DNA from: Mollicutes bacterium
GTDB lineage: Bacteria > Bacillota_I > Bacilli_A > RF39 > UBA660
Length of the DNA: 12,810 nucleotides
Reading direction: 5' to 3'
Assembly: GCA_003560455.1 (NCBI GenBank)
Contig: PWIL01000169.1
Coordinates: 1-12,810 of the forward strand
In this document: in pieces, positions 6,602 to 12,810 of the stretch
Position numbering within the stretch: the first letter of the stretch is position 1
Layout: each line of letters starts with the position of its first letter
Notes under the pieces: model-generated
What the model was told of the DNA's origin: nothing
Database searches by the model: none
The model's input: only the letters and a program-made list of their open reading frames with translations
Translations under genes and position numbers: made by a program

Positions 6602-8217
6602 AATATAAAAGATTAATATTCAGCTTCATTATTTTAACTTGCTTTTTTCTTTTCACACCTAACGTCCTAGCTTTTAATACGAGCATTAGCAGCAAACAAA
6701 ACATTAACCCCAATGAAAGATTTGAGGTTACTTTTTCAGTTACCAATGCTACTGATCTTGCCGGCATTGATGCCAAACTTAATTATGACAGTAGCAAATT
6801 AAGAATGATTGAAAATTTGGCAGTTGGTTTAAACGACTTTAATATTTCAGTCGATTCAAGACTAGTTGTTTTTCAAACAAATGGTTTAAACAATTCATTT
6901 AACTTTGCACGAATTACTTTTGAAGCTACTAATAATTTTAAAATTGGTCAAAACACCACTATTTCTTTAAGCGATGTTAAAGGGTCAAATTTAAAGTACG
7001 AAGTTTTAACCGGGAAAGGTTCAAGTCGTAAAATTAATCTTGTCGCCCCTTTATCAAGTAATGCTAATTTAAAAGAAATAAAGATTGATGGTCGTAATGT
7101 TAGCGGTTTTTCAGCCAATAAAACAACTTATAACATCAATGTTGATAATAACACCACTAAAATTAATCTTCAAGCTACTCCTGCGGATTCAAAAGCAACT
7201 GTCAGCGGACTTGGAAATAAAAATTTAAATCTTTATCGCAATACTTTTCGCATAACTGTAACCGCCGAAAACAAAACAACAAAAACTTATACCATTAATA
7301 TAAATCGAGCTGATAACAATGGAAATCATTCAAAACCTAGCAGCAATAGCTTTCTAAAAAATTTAGAAATTGAAAATTATAACCTAGATTTCAAACAAGA
7401 TGAATTTAACTACCATATCAACGTTGATAACGCTACCTCAAAACTAAATATTAAAGCAACTCCAAAAGACGAAAGCGCTACTGTTAAAATCAACAGCCCC
7501 GAACTAAAAGTTGGTAGCAATCAAGTAACAATTGTTGTCACAGCTGAAGATAAAACCCATACTACTTACACCATTAATGTTAATCGCAGCGATAATATAC
7601 CCACTTTAAAACTGACCGAATTAAATGAAAAAATAACAAAAATTGAAGGTGATTCATTCCAAATCGATGTTTTTGATGAATTGCCAATTTTAACAACCGA
7701 AAAATTAAAATTAATTAACGAACATAAAAAAAATATCATTATCAACTATTTTCAAAGTGATATCTTAACTGCAAAATGGTATTTCAAGGGCGAAAATATT
7801 AATTATGATCAAGAAATTAACACTAAATTTTATTTTACAAGTAATTTCAAAAAAGAAATAAATGAATTAACTAATTATCGACAAAAAACACATCTTTTAT
7901 TTGAACACAAAGGAGCATTTCCAGAAGGAACAAAACTTAATTTACGCATTTCCGAATATGATGATAACACTTTATTACATTTATACTATTATAACGAAGA
8001 ATCTAATCAAATTGAATTAATAACATCTGATTTGAAAATTGAAAATGGCTTTGTTGAATTTGAAATTGAACATGCTTCTAATTATTTTTTAACCCCAATA
8101 TTAATTGATAACTCCTTTTCACACCCAATTTTTACTTATATTCTTGGAATAATAATTATTATTCAATCCGCCGTTATTATCAAATTAGAATTAAATCGCA
8201 AAAAAATCAGAAATTAA
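6598..8217 (+). CDS. Membrane-anchored cohesin-like protein with two cadherin-like repeats
   Basis: A 539-aa surface protein, probably the docking partner of the upstream protease. Residues 1-25 are a signal peptide ending NVLA. Residues about 27-147 match the cohesin pattern by eye: NPNERFEVTFSVTNATDLAGIDAKLNYDSSKL, then FNFARITFEATN and a short SDVKGS strand. Two related cadherin-like beta-sandwich repeats follow (about 155-238 and 251-332), sharing NVDNxT, KATP or QATP, VTAExKT and YTINxNR. Residues about 335-505 form a further extracellular region that I do not recognise, ending in a beta-rich HLYYYNEESNQIELI stretch. A single helix at about 511-530, then a basic KLELNRKKIRN tail, anchors it in the cell membrane with the cohesin outward. 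There is no LPxTG motif. It appears to hold one cohesin only, so it would carry one dockerin enzyme. The gene ends the operon. Confidence 0.85.
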   Translation: MKYKRLIFSFIILTCFFLFTPNVLAFNTSISSKQNINPNERFEVTFSVTNATDLAGIDAKLNYDSSKLRMIENLAVGLNDFNISVDSRLVVFQTNGLNNSFNFARITFEATNNFKIGQNTTISLSDVKGSNLKYEVLTGKGSSRKINLVAPLSSNANLKEIKIDGRNVSGFSANKTTYNINVDNNTTKINLQATPADSKATVSGLGNKNLNLYRNTFRITVTAENKTTKTYTININRADNNGNHSKPSSNSFLKNLEIENYNLDFKQDEFNYHINVDNATSKLNIKATPKDESATVKINSPELKVGSNQVTIVVTAEDKTHTTYTINVNRSDNIPTLKLTELNEKITKIEGDSFQIDVFDELPILTTEKLKLINEHKKNIIINYFQSDILTAKWYFKGENINYDQEINTKFYFTSNFKKEINELTNYRQKTHLLFEHKGAFPEGTKLNLRISEYDDNTLLHLYYYNEESNQIELITSDLKIENGFVEFEIEHASNYFLTPILIDNSFSHPIFTYILGIIIIIQSAVIIKLELNRKKIRN

Positions 8218-8228
8218 TCTGATTTTTT
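8201..8228. terminator. Bidirectional terminator after the cohesin gene
   Basis: AAAAAATCAG (8201-8210) pairs with CTGATTTTTT (8219-8228) in a 10-bp stem around an 8-nt loop. It contains the stop of the cohesin gene and overlaps the stop of the converging 129-aa gene. T-runs are present in both directions. Confidence 0.75.
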
Positions 8229-8616
8229 AATTACTTTGTAATTTTTTGACCTTTTCACCGTTGCCATTTCTATACAGAAAATCATCATAAGTTTGCAATG
8301 TTGTTTCATCAACAAAATATTCGCCCTCACCCATTGGTTGAAGGTTCATCAAGATACCCGTCATCTTTAACCAACTTGATTGTGGAATTAATTTTAACGC
8401 TAACGCTTCCATTAAGTAAACATTTTCCAAATCAATATACTGTCCTTTCTCAGTTTTAACTAAAATTACATTATAAGCCACAGTTTCATCATCTTGCTCA
8501 AAATACCCCACCGCCATTTCACCAAAGTTACCAACCTCATGATTTTTAAATTTTGTACATTTCTTTACGTCACCAACAAACAAGCGTTCATTATCAACTA
8601 GCATTTTTCGGTCCAT
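8227..8616 (-). CDS. Unknown 129-aa cytosolic protein
   Basis: Not recognised. The protein is mixed alpha/beta in appearance, has no signal peptide or membrane segment, and contains a single cysteine (KKCTKF). It starts MDRKMLVDNERLFVGDVKKC; the middle section (AVGYFEQDDETVAYNVILVK) looks like paired beta strands, and LENVYLMEALALKLIPQ like an amphipathic helix. The start is well supported by AAGGGAGGT upstream of the ATG. It lies about 50 bases downstream of the deoxyribosyltransferase-like gene, separated by a hairpin terminator and its own extended -10, so it is probably a separate unit that may also receive readthrough. It could be a small domain of unknown function; no motif suggests catalysis. 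Confidence 0.75.
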   Translation of the reverse strand: MDRKMLVDNERLFVGDVKKCTKFKNHEVGNFGEMAVGYFEQDDETVAYNVILVKTEKGQYIDLENVYLMEALALKLIPQSSWLKMTGILMNLQPMGEGEYFVDETTLQTYDDFLYRNGNGEKVKKLQSN

Positions 8617-8639
8617 AAAATACCTCCCTTAATAAGGCT

Positions 8640-8667
8640 ATTCTAACACAAAAAAATGATTTTGCAA
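8640..8667 (-). promoter_or_regulatory. Promoter of the 129-aa gene, embedded next to a terminator
   Basis: The minus strand has TGTTAGAAT (8648-8640), an extended -10 with one mismatch, preceded at 16 bp by TTGCAA (8667-8662). The predicted leader is about 16 nt. The -35 lies inside the hairpin that terminates the upstream gene, so termination and re-initiation are packed into about 40 bases. Confidence 0.5.
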
Positions 8668-8676
8668 TCACTTTTT
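8651..8676 (-). terminator. Terminator of the phosphoesterase-deoxyribosyltransferase pair
   Basis: On the minus strand TGATT pairs with AATCA around GCAA. The stem extends through a G-U pair into an A-run facing the T-run that forms the tail. It overlaps the TGA stop (8670-8668). Confidence 0.6.
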
Positions 8677-9123
8677 GATAATTTTCTTTAACATTTTTTC
8701 TAAATCATCGAATGGTTTCTCATTCGTTTCTTTTTCATACAGCCAATCCAAATATTTAACCTTTTCTGCTTCTTTAGGTCGCCCGTAAATAACTTTACCA
8801 CTATGCAACCAATATCCGAATTCAACATTAGTGGTTAATCCCGGTAAATTATCTAAATTTCTTGGTACCCAAAATAAAATAACCTCAGCATTTTCCATTG
8901 CCTCTCTTTCCCACTCAGACTGCTTAATAAAACCAACATCATCAATTAATTTCATGTCTAAGTATTCTGGGACATAAACAACACCTGAAAAATTCATTTT
9001 TCGCAAAATTTTAATTGATTCTAATCGCCATTCAGTAATTTCACCAGTACGAGTTGTTGGACCCGCTAAAAAAATAGCAGGCTGATCAATTAACACTCTT
9101 TGATTAGAAAAGTTTATTTTCAT
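8668..9123 (-). CDS. Nucleoside 2-deoxyribosyltransferase-like protein
   Basis: A 151-aa cytosolic protein of the nucleoside 2-deoxyribosyltransferase-like family (Nuc_deoxyri_tr2 type). Visible motifs in order: IFLAGPT (17-23), an EWR motif (31-33), SEWERE (69-74), ILFWVPR (82-88), TTNVEFGYW (97-105) with E101 as the likely nucleophilic glutamate by analogy with the family, YGRP (113-116) and KYLD (123-126). Family enzymes cleave or exchange the N-glycosidic bond of deoxynucleosides or related nucleotides; the actual substrate here is unknown. The ATG overlaps the TGA of the phosphoesterase gene as ATGA, and the ribosome binding site GGAGGGG lies within the end of that gene, so translation is coupled. 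Length is normal for the family. Confidence 0.82.
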   Translation of the reverse strand: MKINFSNQRVLIDQPAIFLAGPTTRTGEITEWRLESIKILRKMNFSGVVYVPEYLDMKLIDDVGFIKQSEWEREAMENAEVILFWVPRNLDNLPGLTTNVEFGYWLHSGKVIYGRPKEAEKVKYLDWLYEKETNEKPFDDLEKMLKKIIKK

Positions 9124-9983
9124 CTAACCCCTCCAATCATTTCTAAATTATGCTTTTCCATAAATTCAAAAAAAGTTTTTTTCCACATTTCTTGACTAAT
9201 TTTTTTTGTGTTTTGAATATTTTCAATCATCATTTGATTAATTATTTCATTGATAAACTTTGTTCGATAATCTATCGCATCACGATGAGCATAAAATAAT
9301 AAATTCGCCCATTCAAAACAAGATTCAAAATAATCACTTTGCATATAATATTTTTTTAATTCGGGCAGATTATATAAAATCGATTTTTGTTGATATGCTA
9401 TTTTTTCACCTAACAATAAAATTCCATACTTGCTCGTTGGCTGATTATCCAATGGAATACTAACTGAACCCGGATTAATAAACCAACAATTTCGATAATT
9501 TACTGCAAAAGGACGGTGTTGATGACCAAACAAATAAACATCGCAAGCAAAATCAGCAATTAAGCGATCAAATTTTTCAAAATCTTCATCCAAAATATCT
9601 TCATCAACTTGATAAGGGGTGCCATGTGAATAGCATATTTTTACACCATTAATTTCAATTATTTGATAAAGTGGTAATTTTTTTAAATACTCTAAATTGT
9701 CAGTTGTTAACTCCTGATAAGTATAAAGCATGTTTTTAAACCGGACGTTATCTTCCCAACCATTACCAAAATAATTAGCTAAATCTTTTTCGCGATTTCC
9801 GGTAATAACATTTTTACTCATTTTTTTTATTTTCTCTAAAATTTGATTAGCATTTGGACCATCAGTTACATAATCTCCCAAAAATATATAATCATCAATA
9901 TTTTCTTTTTCTAAATCTTTTAAAATTTCCTTAAATAAATATTCATTCGAATGAATATCGCTCAAAACTGCAATTTTTTTCAT
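9120..9983 (-). CDS. Calcineurin-like metallophosphoesterase with C-terminal helical extension
   Basis: A 287-aa cytosolic phosphoesterase of the YfcE/MJ0936-like group. The metal-binding motifs are all present: DIH (D9, H11), GDYVTDGPN (36-44), GNRE (62-65), YSHG (H120) and FGHQHRP (H154, H156), followed by NPGSVSIP (170-177), which is typical of the group. These ligands hold two metal ions for phosphodiester or phosphomonoester hydrolysis; the substrate cannot be told. Residues about 195-287 go beyond the usual core and look largely helical and aromatic-rich (YYMQSDYFESCFEWANLLFY); I do not recognise them. The start has a GAAAGGA ribosome binding site and an extended -10 just upstream. It is the first gene of a coupled pair with the deoxyribosyltransferase-like gene, which suggests a shared nucleotide-related substrate. 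Confidence 0.87.
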   Translation of the reverse strand: MKKIAVLSDIHSNEYLFKEILKDLEKENIDDYIFLGDYVTDGPNANQILEKIKKMSKNVITGNREKDLANYFGNGWEDNVRFKNMLYTYQELTTDNLEYLKKLPLYQIIEINGVKICYSHGTPYQVDEDILDEDFEKFDRLIADFACDVYLFGHQHRPFAVNYRNCWFINPGSVSIPLDNQPTSKYGILLLGEKIAYQQKSILYNLPELKKYYMQSDYFESCFEWANLLFYAHRDAIDYRTKFINEIINQMMIENIQNTKKISQEMWKKTFFEFMEKHNLEMIGGVR

Positions 9984-10003
9984 TTTTCATCCTTTCTTTT
10001 ATT

Positions 10004-10012
10004 ATTTTAACA
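10004..10012 (-). promoter_or_regulatory. Extended -10 promoter of the phosphoesterase operon
   Basis: The minus strand reads TGTTAAAAT: a -10 with five of six consensus bases and the TGn extension. No clear -35 is seen. The predicted leader is about 14 nt and carries the AAAGGA ribosome binding site. Confidence 0.5.
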
Positions 10013-10056
10013 TAATTTTTTTTAATAAAAAAGATTTTTAAAATTAACACTTCCTA

Positions 10057-10065
10057 TGTTATAAT
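10057..10065 (+). promoter_or_regulatory. Extended -10 promoter of the LTA-synthase-like gene
   Basis: TGTTATAAT, a perfect -10 with TGn extension. No convincing -35. The predicted start is near 10072, which puts the ribosome binding site at the very 5' end of the mRNA, about 17 nt before the proposed ATT start. Confidence 0.65.
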
Positions 10066-10075
10066 AATTATTGCT

Positions 10076-10085
10076 GGGAGTGATC
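10076..10085 (+). promoter_or_regulatory. Ribosome binding site that places the start at ATT 10089
   Basis: GGGAGTGATC matches eight of ten positions of the extended anti-Shine-Dalgarno complement GGAGGTGATC. The core lies eight bases before ATT at 10089, an ideal distance, but 26 bases before the next in-frame candidate, TTG at 10107. Confidence 0.65.
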
Positions 10086-10088
10086 TAA

Positions 10089-12020
10089 ATTTTAAAAAAA
10101 TTAAGTTTGCCAATTAGCATTTTTATTTTTATTTTATATTTAGAATTAACATTCAAATTTTTCATTTTTGAAAATTTTTTTAATTTCTCACTTTTAACGA
10201 TCTTTCTTTTCTCACTTAGCTTCTCATTGTTATTATTTTTATTTTTTTCTTTAGGAAATACTAAAATTAATCGCATTATCACTATTAGTGTTTTAAGTTT
10301 TATTACCATTTTTTATCTAAGTCAATTTATTTTTTACCAAACTTACGATTCAGTTTTTTCGCTTCATGCGACTGGCCAGATGAATGCTATTAGTGAATTT
10401 TTTGGTTTTGTTTTAGAACAAATTAAAAGAAATATATTTGCCTTTATTCTATTGCTACTCCCCCTGCCATTATTTATTGTCTTAAGTAATAAGTTTATTG
10501 ATTTTTCCAAACTTTCTTTTCAATATAAACCCTTCCCCTTAATGTTATTAATCATCATTCATTTAGGAACTGTTTTAACTTTTAGCAATCAACAAATTTA
10601 TTCTAATCATCAACTTTATTATAATTTGCATTCACCCACCTTAATGGTTGAAAGATTTGGATTAATCACAACTCTAAGGCTTGATGCAACTCGCCATTTT
10701 TTGGGTTTTGATGAACAAAGTGATTTTATTGAAATAGTAGAAAAAGAAGAAGAAATTATTGAAAAGCCCGAGGAAATAGAAGAGGAAATTATTTATAATA
10801 TAATCGATATTGATTGGGAAGAATTAATATCCAACGAAACAGATGATACACTTAAAAATATGCATCAATATTTTCAAGATACAGCACCAACTAATCAAAA
10901 TGATTGGACTGGTAAATTTAAAGATAAAAACTTAATTTGGATTTTAGCTGAAAGCCTAGATCATATTGCAATCGATGAAGATTTAACACCAACTTTATAT
11001 AAAATGGCTAACGAGGGTCTTAATTTCACCAATTTTTACACCCCAATTTATTTAAGTACTATTGATGGCGAATATATGACACTTTCTGGTTTATTACCAA
11101 AAGCTGGCGTTTGGAGTTTATACCAATCACGTGACAACTATCTTCCTTTTTCATTGGGCAATCAAATGGGGGATTTAGGTTATCAAACGCCGGGCTATCA
11201 TAATGGTGAGTATACTTATTATCGTCGCCATTTATCGCACCCAAATTTAGGATTTGATTGGGATGGTTGTCGAAAAAATTTAGATATTAACTGCAACCTA
11301 TGGCCACAAAGTGATTTAGAAATGGTTGAAGCAACGCTGCCTAAATACATTAATGATTCACCTTTCGCAATTTATTATTTAACAATTAGTGGACATCTTC
11401 AATATAATCGCTATAATCATATGGCGAATAGAAACTGGGAAGCAGTAGCAGATCTACCTTATTCAACGCCGGTTAAATGTTATCTTTCGCAACACATCGA
11501 ATTAGACAAAGCTTTAGAATATTTAATCGCTACTTTAGAAGAAAATAATTTAGCTGAAGACACTGTCATTGCCATTAGTTCTGACCACTGGCCTTATGGC
11601 CTGACACCTGAGCAATTAAATGAACGCTCTGATATAAATCGCGATGATTTTTTTGATCGCGATCGACTACCATTTATTATATGGCATGAAGGAATTGCGG
11701 GCAAGCAAGTTAATAAATTAGCAAGCACTGTCGATATTTTACCAACTCTATCAAATCTCTTTGGTTTAGAATATGATTCAAGACTAATGATTGGTCAAGA
11801 TATTTTTGCCGAAACAAAGCCCATAGTGATTTACGCCAATCGCAGTTGGATTACTGAAAAAGGGCGTTATAATAAATCAAGAGATGAATTTTATCCGACT
11901 AACGGTCCCGTTTCTGAAGAATACATCGAGCGAATAAATAACATTGTTTATAACCGATTTCAAATTTCTCGACTCATTTTAGACCAAGATTATTATCGGA
12001 AAATTTTAAAAGATAACTAA
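10089..12020 (+). CDS. ltaS: Lipoteichoic acid synthase-like membrane phosphotransferase (sulfatase fold), ATT start
   Basis: Polymerises glycerol phosphate from phosphatidylglycerol onto a glycolipid anchor outside the membrane, if it acts as an LtaS. With the ATT start it is 643 aa, close to S. aureus LtaS. The N-terminus MLKKLSLPISIF is followed by about five membrane helices within residues 8-165. An acidic linker follows (about 214-265, rich in EE pairs), then the extracellular alkaline-phosphatase/sulfatase domain. Residues expected at the Mn site are visible: E288 in LAESLDH, nucleophile T324 in STIDGEY, and D499 and H500 in SSDHWPYG; H436 in ISGHLQYN corresponds to a substrate-site histidine. 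Starting at TTG 10107 would drop the basic KK and leave the ribosome binding site too far away. A related polymerase or phosphoethanolamine transferase is a less likely alternative. It is transcribed alone. Confidence 0.85.
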   Translation: MLKKLSLPISIFIFILYLELTFKFFIFENFFNFSLLTIFLFSLSFSLLLFLFFSLGNTKINRIITISVLSFITIFYLSQFIFYQTYDSVFSLHATGQMNAISEFFGFVLEQIKRNIFAFILLLLPLPLFIVLSNKFIDFSKLSFQYKPFPLMLLIIIHLGTVLTFSNQQIYSNHQLYYNLHSPTLMVERFGLITTLRLDATRHFLGFDEQSDFIEIVEKEEEIIEKPEEIEEEIIYNIIDIDWEELISNETDDTLKNMHQYFQDTAPTNQNDWTGKFKDKNLIWILAESLDHIAIDEDLTPTLYKMANEGLNFTNFYTPIYLSTIDGEYMTLSGLLPKAGVWSLYQSRDNYLPFSLGNQMGDLGYQTPGYHNGEYTYYRRHLSHPNLGFDWDGCRKNLDINCNLWPQSDLEMVEATLPKYINDSPFAIYYLTISGHLQYNRYNHMANRNWEAVADLPYSTPVKCYLSQHIELDKALEYLIATLEENNLAEDTVIAISSDHWPYGLTPEQLNERSDINRDDFFDRDRLPFIIWHEGIAGKQVNKLASTVDILPTLSNLFGLEYDSRLMIGQDIFAETKPIVIYANRSWITEKGRYNKSRDEFYPTNGPVSEEYIERINNIVYNRFQISRLILDQDYYRKILKDN

Positions 12021-12043
12021 AAAAACTCTTAATCAGAGTTTTT
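12021..12043. terminator. Bidirectional terminator between the LTA synthase and nifJ genes
   Basis: AAAAACTCT (12021-12029) pairs with AGAGTTTTT (12035-12043), a 9-bp stem with a 5-nt loop, starting directly after the TAA. T-runs on both sides let it serve both converging genes. Confidence 0.75.
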
Positions 12044-12050
12044 TATTATT

Positions 12051-12810
12051 TTATTCTTCTTTTGCCATTTTTTCATAATAAGCAAAAGTTTTCATTGCTT
12101 GTTCTTTATTTCTTTTTAATAATTCTTCAACTTGCTCAGTATTAATTTCTTTTAACATAGCAAAGCGTTTTTGACTAGCCAGATAATCTTCATATAAATC
12201 AAAATCAACTTTAGGTGAATCTAAAGTAAATTTTTCACCATTAGGATTATAACGGAAAATAGGAAAGAACCCTGATTTAACCGCCATTTCTTGATCAGCC
12301 ACGCTATTCCCCATTCCTCCTTTAATACCATGTGCAATACACGGGGAATAAGCAATAATTAACGATGGACCATTATGCGCAGCAGCTTCTTTAAACGCCT
12401 TAATAACTTGCATACCATTTGCTCCCAAACTAACTTGCGCGACATAAGCATGCGGATAAGTTAAAGCAATTTTGGCTAAATCTTTGCGATAATTTTCTTT
12501 TCCTTTACCAGCAAATGGTGCAATACTACCAATCGTACTTGCTTTCGATGTTTGACCGCCTGTATTTGAATATACCTGCGTATCTAACACCAACATATTA
12601 ATATTATCCGAACTAGCTAGGGCGTGATCAATTCCACCAAAACCAATATCATAAGCCCAACCATCACCACCAATCGCCCAAACTGAACGAGCTGGCAAAA
12701 AATCTTTTAAATCTTGAATAGGTTTCGATGCTTTATCAAAATTAATTTTTTCTTTTACTTCCCATGTTTTTTCAAAATCAGCAACATTCTTTAACCATTC
12801 ATCATACAAT
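12051..12810 (-). CDS. nifJ: Pyruvate:ferredoxin (flavodoxin) oxidoreductase, C-terminal part
   Basis: The last about 253 residues of a roughly 1170-aa homodimeric enzyme that oxidises pyruvate with CoA to acetyl-CoA and CO2 and reduces ferredoxin, a hallmark of anaerobic metabolism. The frame stays open to the window edge, so the start lies outside. The visible part is the thiamine-diphosphate-binding domain: AIGGDGWAYDIGFGGIDH (GGDGW at 12671-12657), then LDTQVYSNTGGQTSKAS, the metal/diphosphate and active-site segment. Downstream, YSPCIAHGIKGGMGNS includes the conserved cysteine after the TPP domain that helps bind an Fe-S cluster in this family. The tail is helical and lysine-rich, ending KMAKEE. 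Nothing looks degraded. Confidence 0.95.
   Translation of the reverse strand, partial: LYDEWLKNVADFEKTWEVKEKINFDKASKPIQDLKDFLPARSVWAIGGDGWAYDIGFGGIDHALASSDNINMLVLDTQVYSNTGGQTSKASTIGSIAPFAGKGKENYRKDLAKIALTYPHAYVAQVSLGANGMQVIKAFKEAAAHNGPSLIIAYSPCIAHGIKGGMGNSVADQEMAVKSGFFPIFRYNPNGEKFTLDSPKVDFDLYEDYLASQKRFAMLKEINTEQVEELLKRNKEQAMKTFAYYEKMAKEE

Noticed and set aside
6546..6776. Minus-strand ORF opposite the dockerin/cohesin junction, and other antisense ORFs (145-330, 10085-10309, 11059-11244)
   Set aside because: They lie opposite strongly supported coding regions, show no recognisable motif, and are explained as shadows of the real genes.
10107..10109. TTG at 10107 as the start of the LTA-synthase-like gene
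   Set aside because: It is 26 bases from the only ribosome binding site and would remove the basic N-terminus; ATT at 10089 fits better, though TTG cannot be fully excluded.
12807..12809. TTG near the right edge as the start of the oxidoreductase fragment
   Set aside because: The encoded region is internal to a much longer enzyme; this is a leucine codon and the gene continues beyond the window.

Overview
The window is AT-rich throughout, with poly-T/poly-A intergenic regions, strong Shine-Dalgarno sites, a lipoteichoic-acid-synthase-type gene and a pyruvate:ferredoxin oxidoreductase. This suggests an anaerobic, monoderm, low-GC Bacillota, perhaps from a lineage near the Mollicutes/Erysipelotrichia/RF39 branch (inference; no rRNA is present to place it). 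TGA appears to be a true stop: two gene pairs overlap as ATGA, and tryptophan is encoded by TGG wherever I checked.

Layout. (1) The window opens inside a phosphomannomutase/phosphoglucomutase gene (+, 1-1248). It converges through a hairpin on an FAD-dependent oxidoreductase of the COG2509 type (-, 1271-2656). (2) Two more minus-strand genes follow: a small two-helix membrane protein (2710-3033) and a large acidic exported protein with a possible pilin-like C-terminus (3129-4832). (3) A 269-bp divergent region carries an unannotated 27-codon membrane-peptide ORF on the minus strand, with a consensus ribosome binding site and TATAAT box, and a good promoter for the plus-strand operon. (4) That operon (5102-8217) is the most interesting part. 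It encodes a subtilisin-family protease ending in a duplicated dockerin-like module, translationally coupled to a membrane-anchored protein with an N-terminal cohesin-like domain and two cadherin-like beta-sandwich repeats. Together they look like a minimal two-component 'proteolytic cellulosome' on the cell surface. (5) On the minus strand lie an unknown 129-aa protein and a coupled pair: a calcineurin-like phosphoesterase and a nucleoside 2-deoxyribosyltransferase-like protein (8227-9983). (6) An LtaS-like polymer synthase (+, 10089-12020) probably starts at a rare ATT codon. (7) The 3' part of nifJ, encoding pyruvate:ferredoxin oxidoreductase (-, 12051-12810), runs off the right edge.

Regulatory style. 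Nearly every transcription unit starts with an extended -10 element (TGnTATAAT or close) only about 13-22 nt before the start codon, so the 5' leaders are very short. Convergent genes share bidirectional hairpin terminators that abut or overlap both stop codons. The theme is a compact genome with several surface functions: protease complex, teichoic acid polymerase and exported membrane proteins. No tRNA, rRNA, CRISPR array, insertion sequence or riboswitch was recognised. No gene-free stretch exceeds 300 bases.
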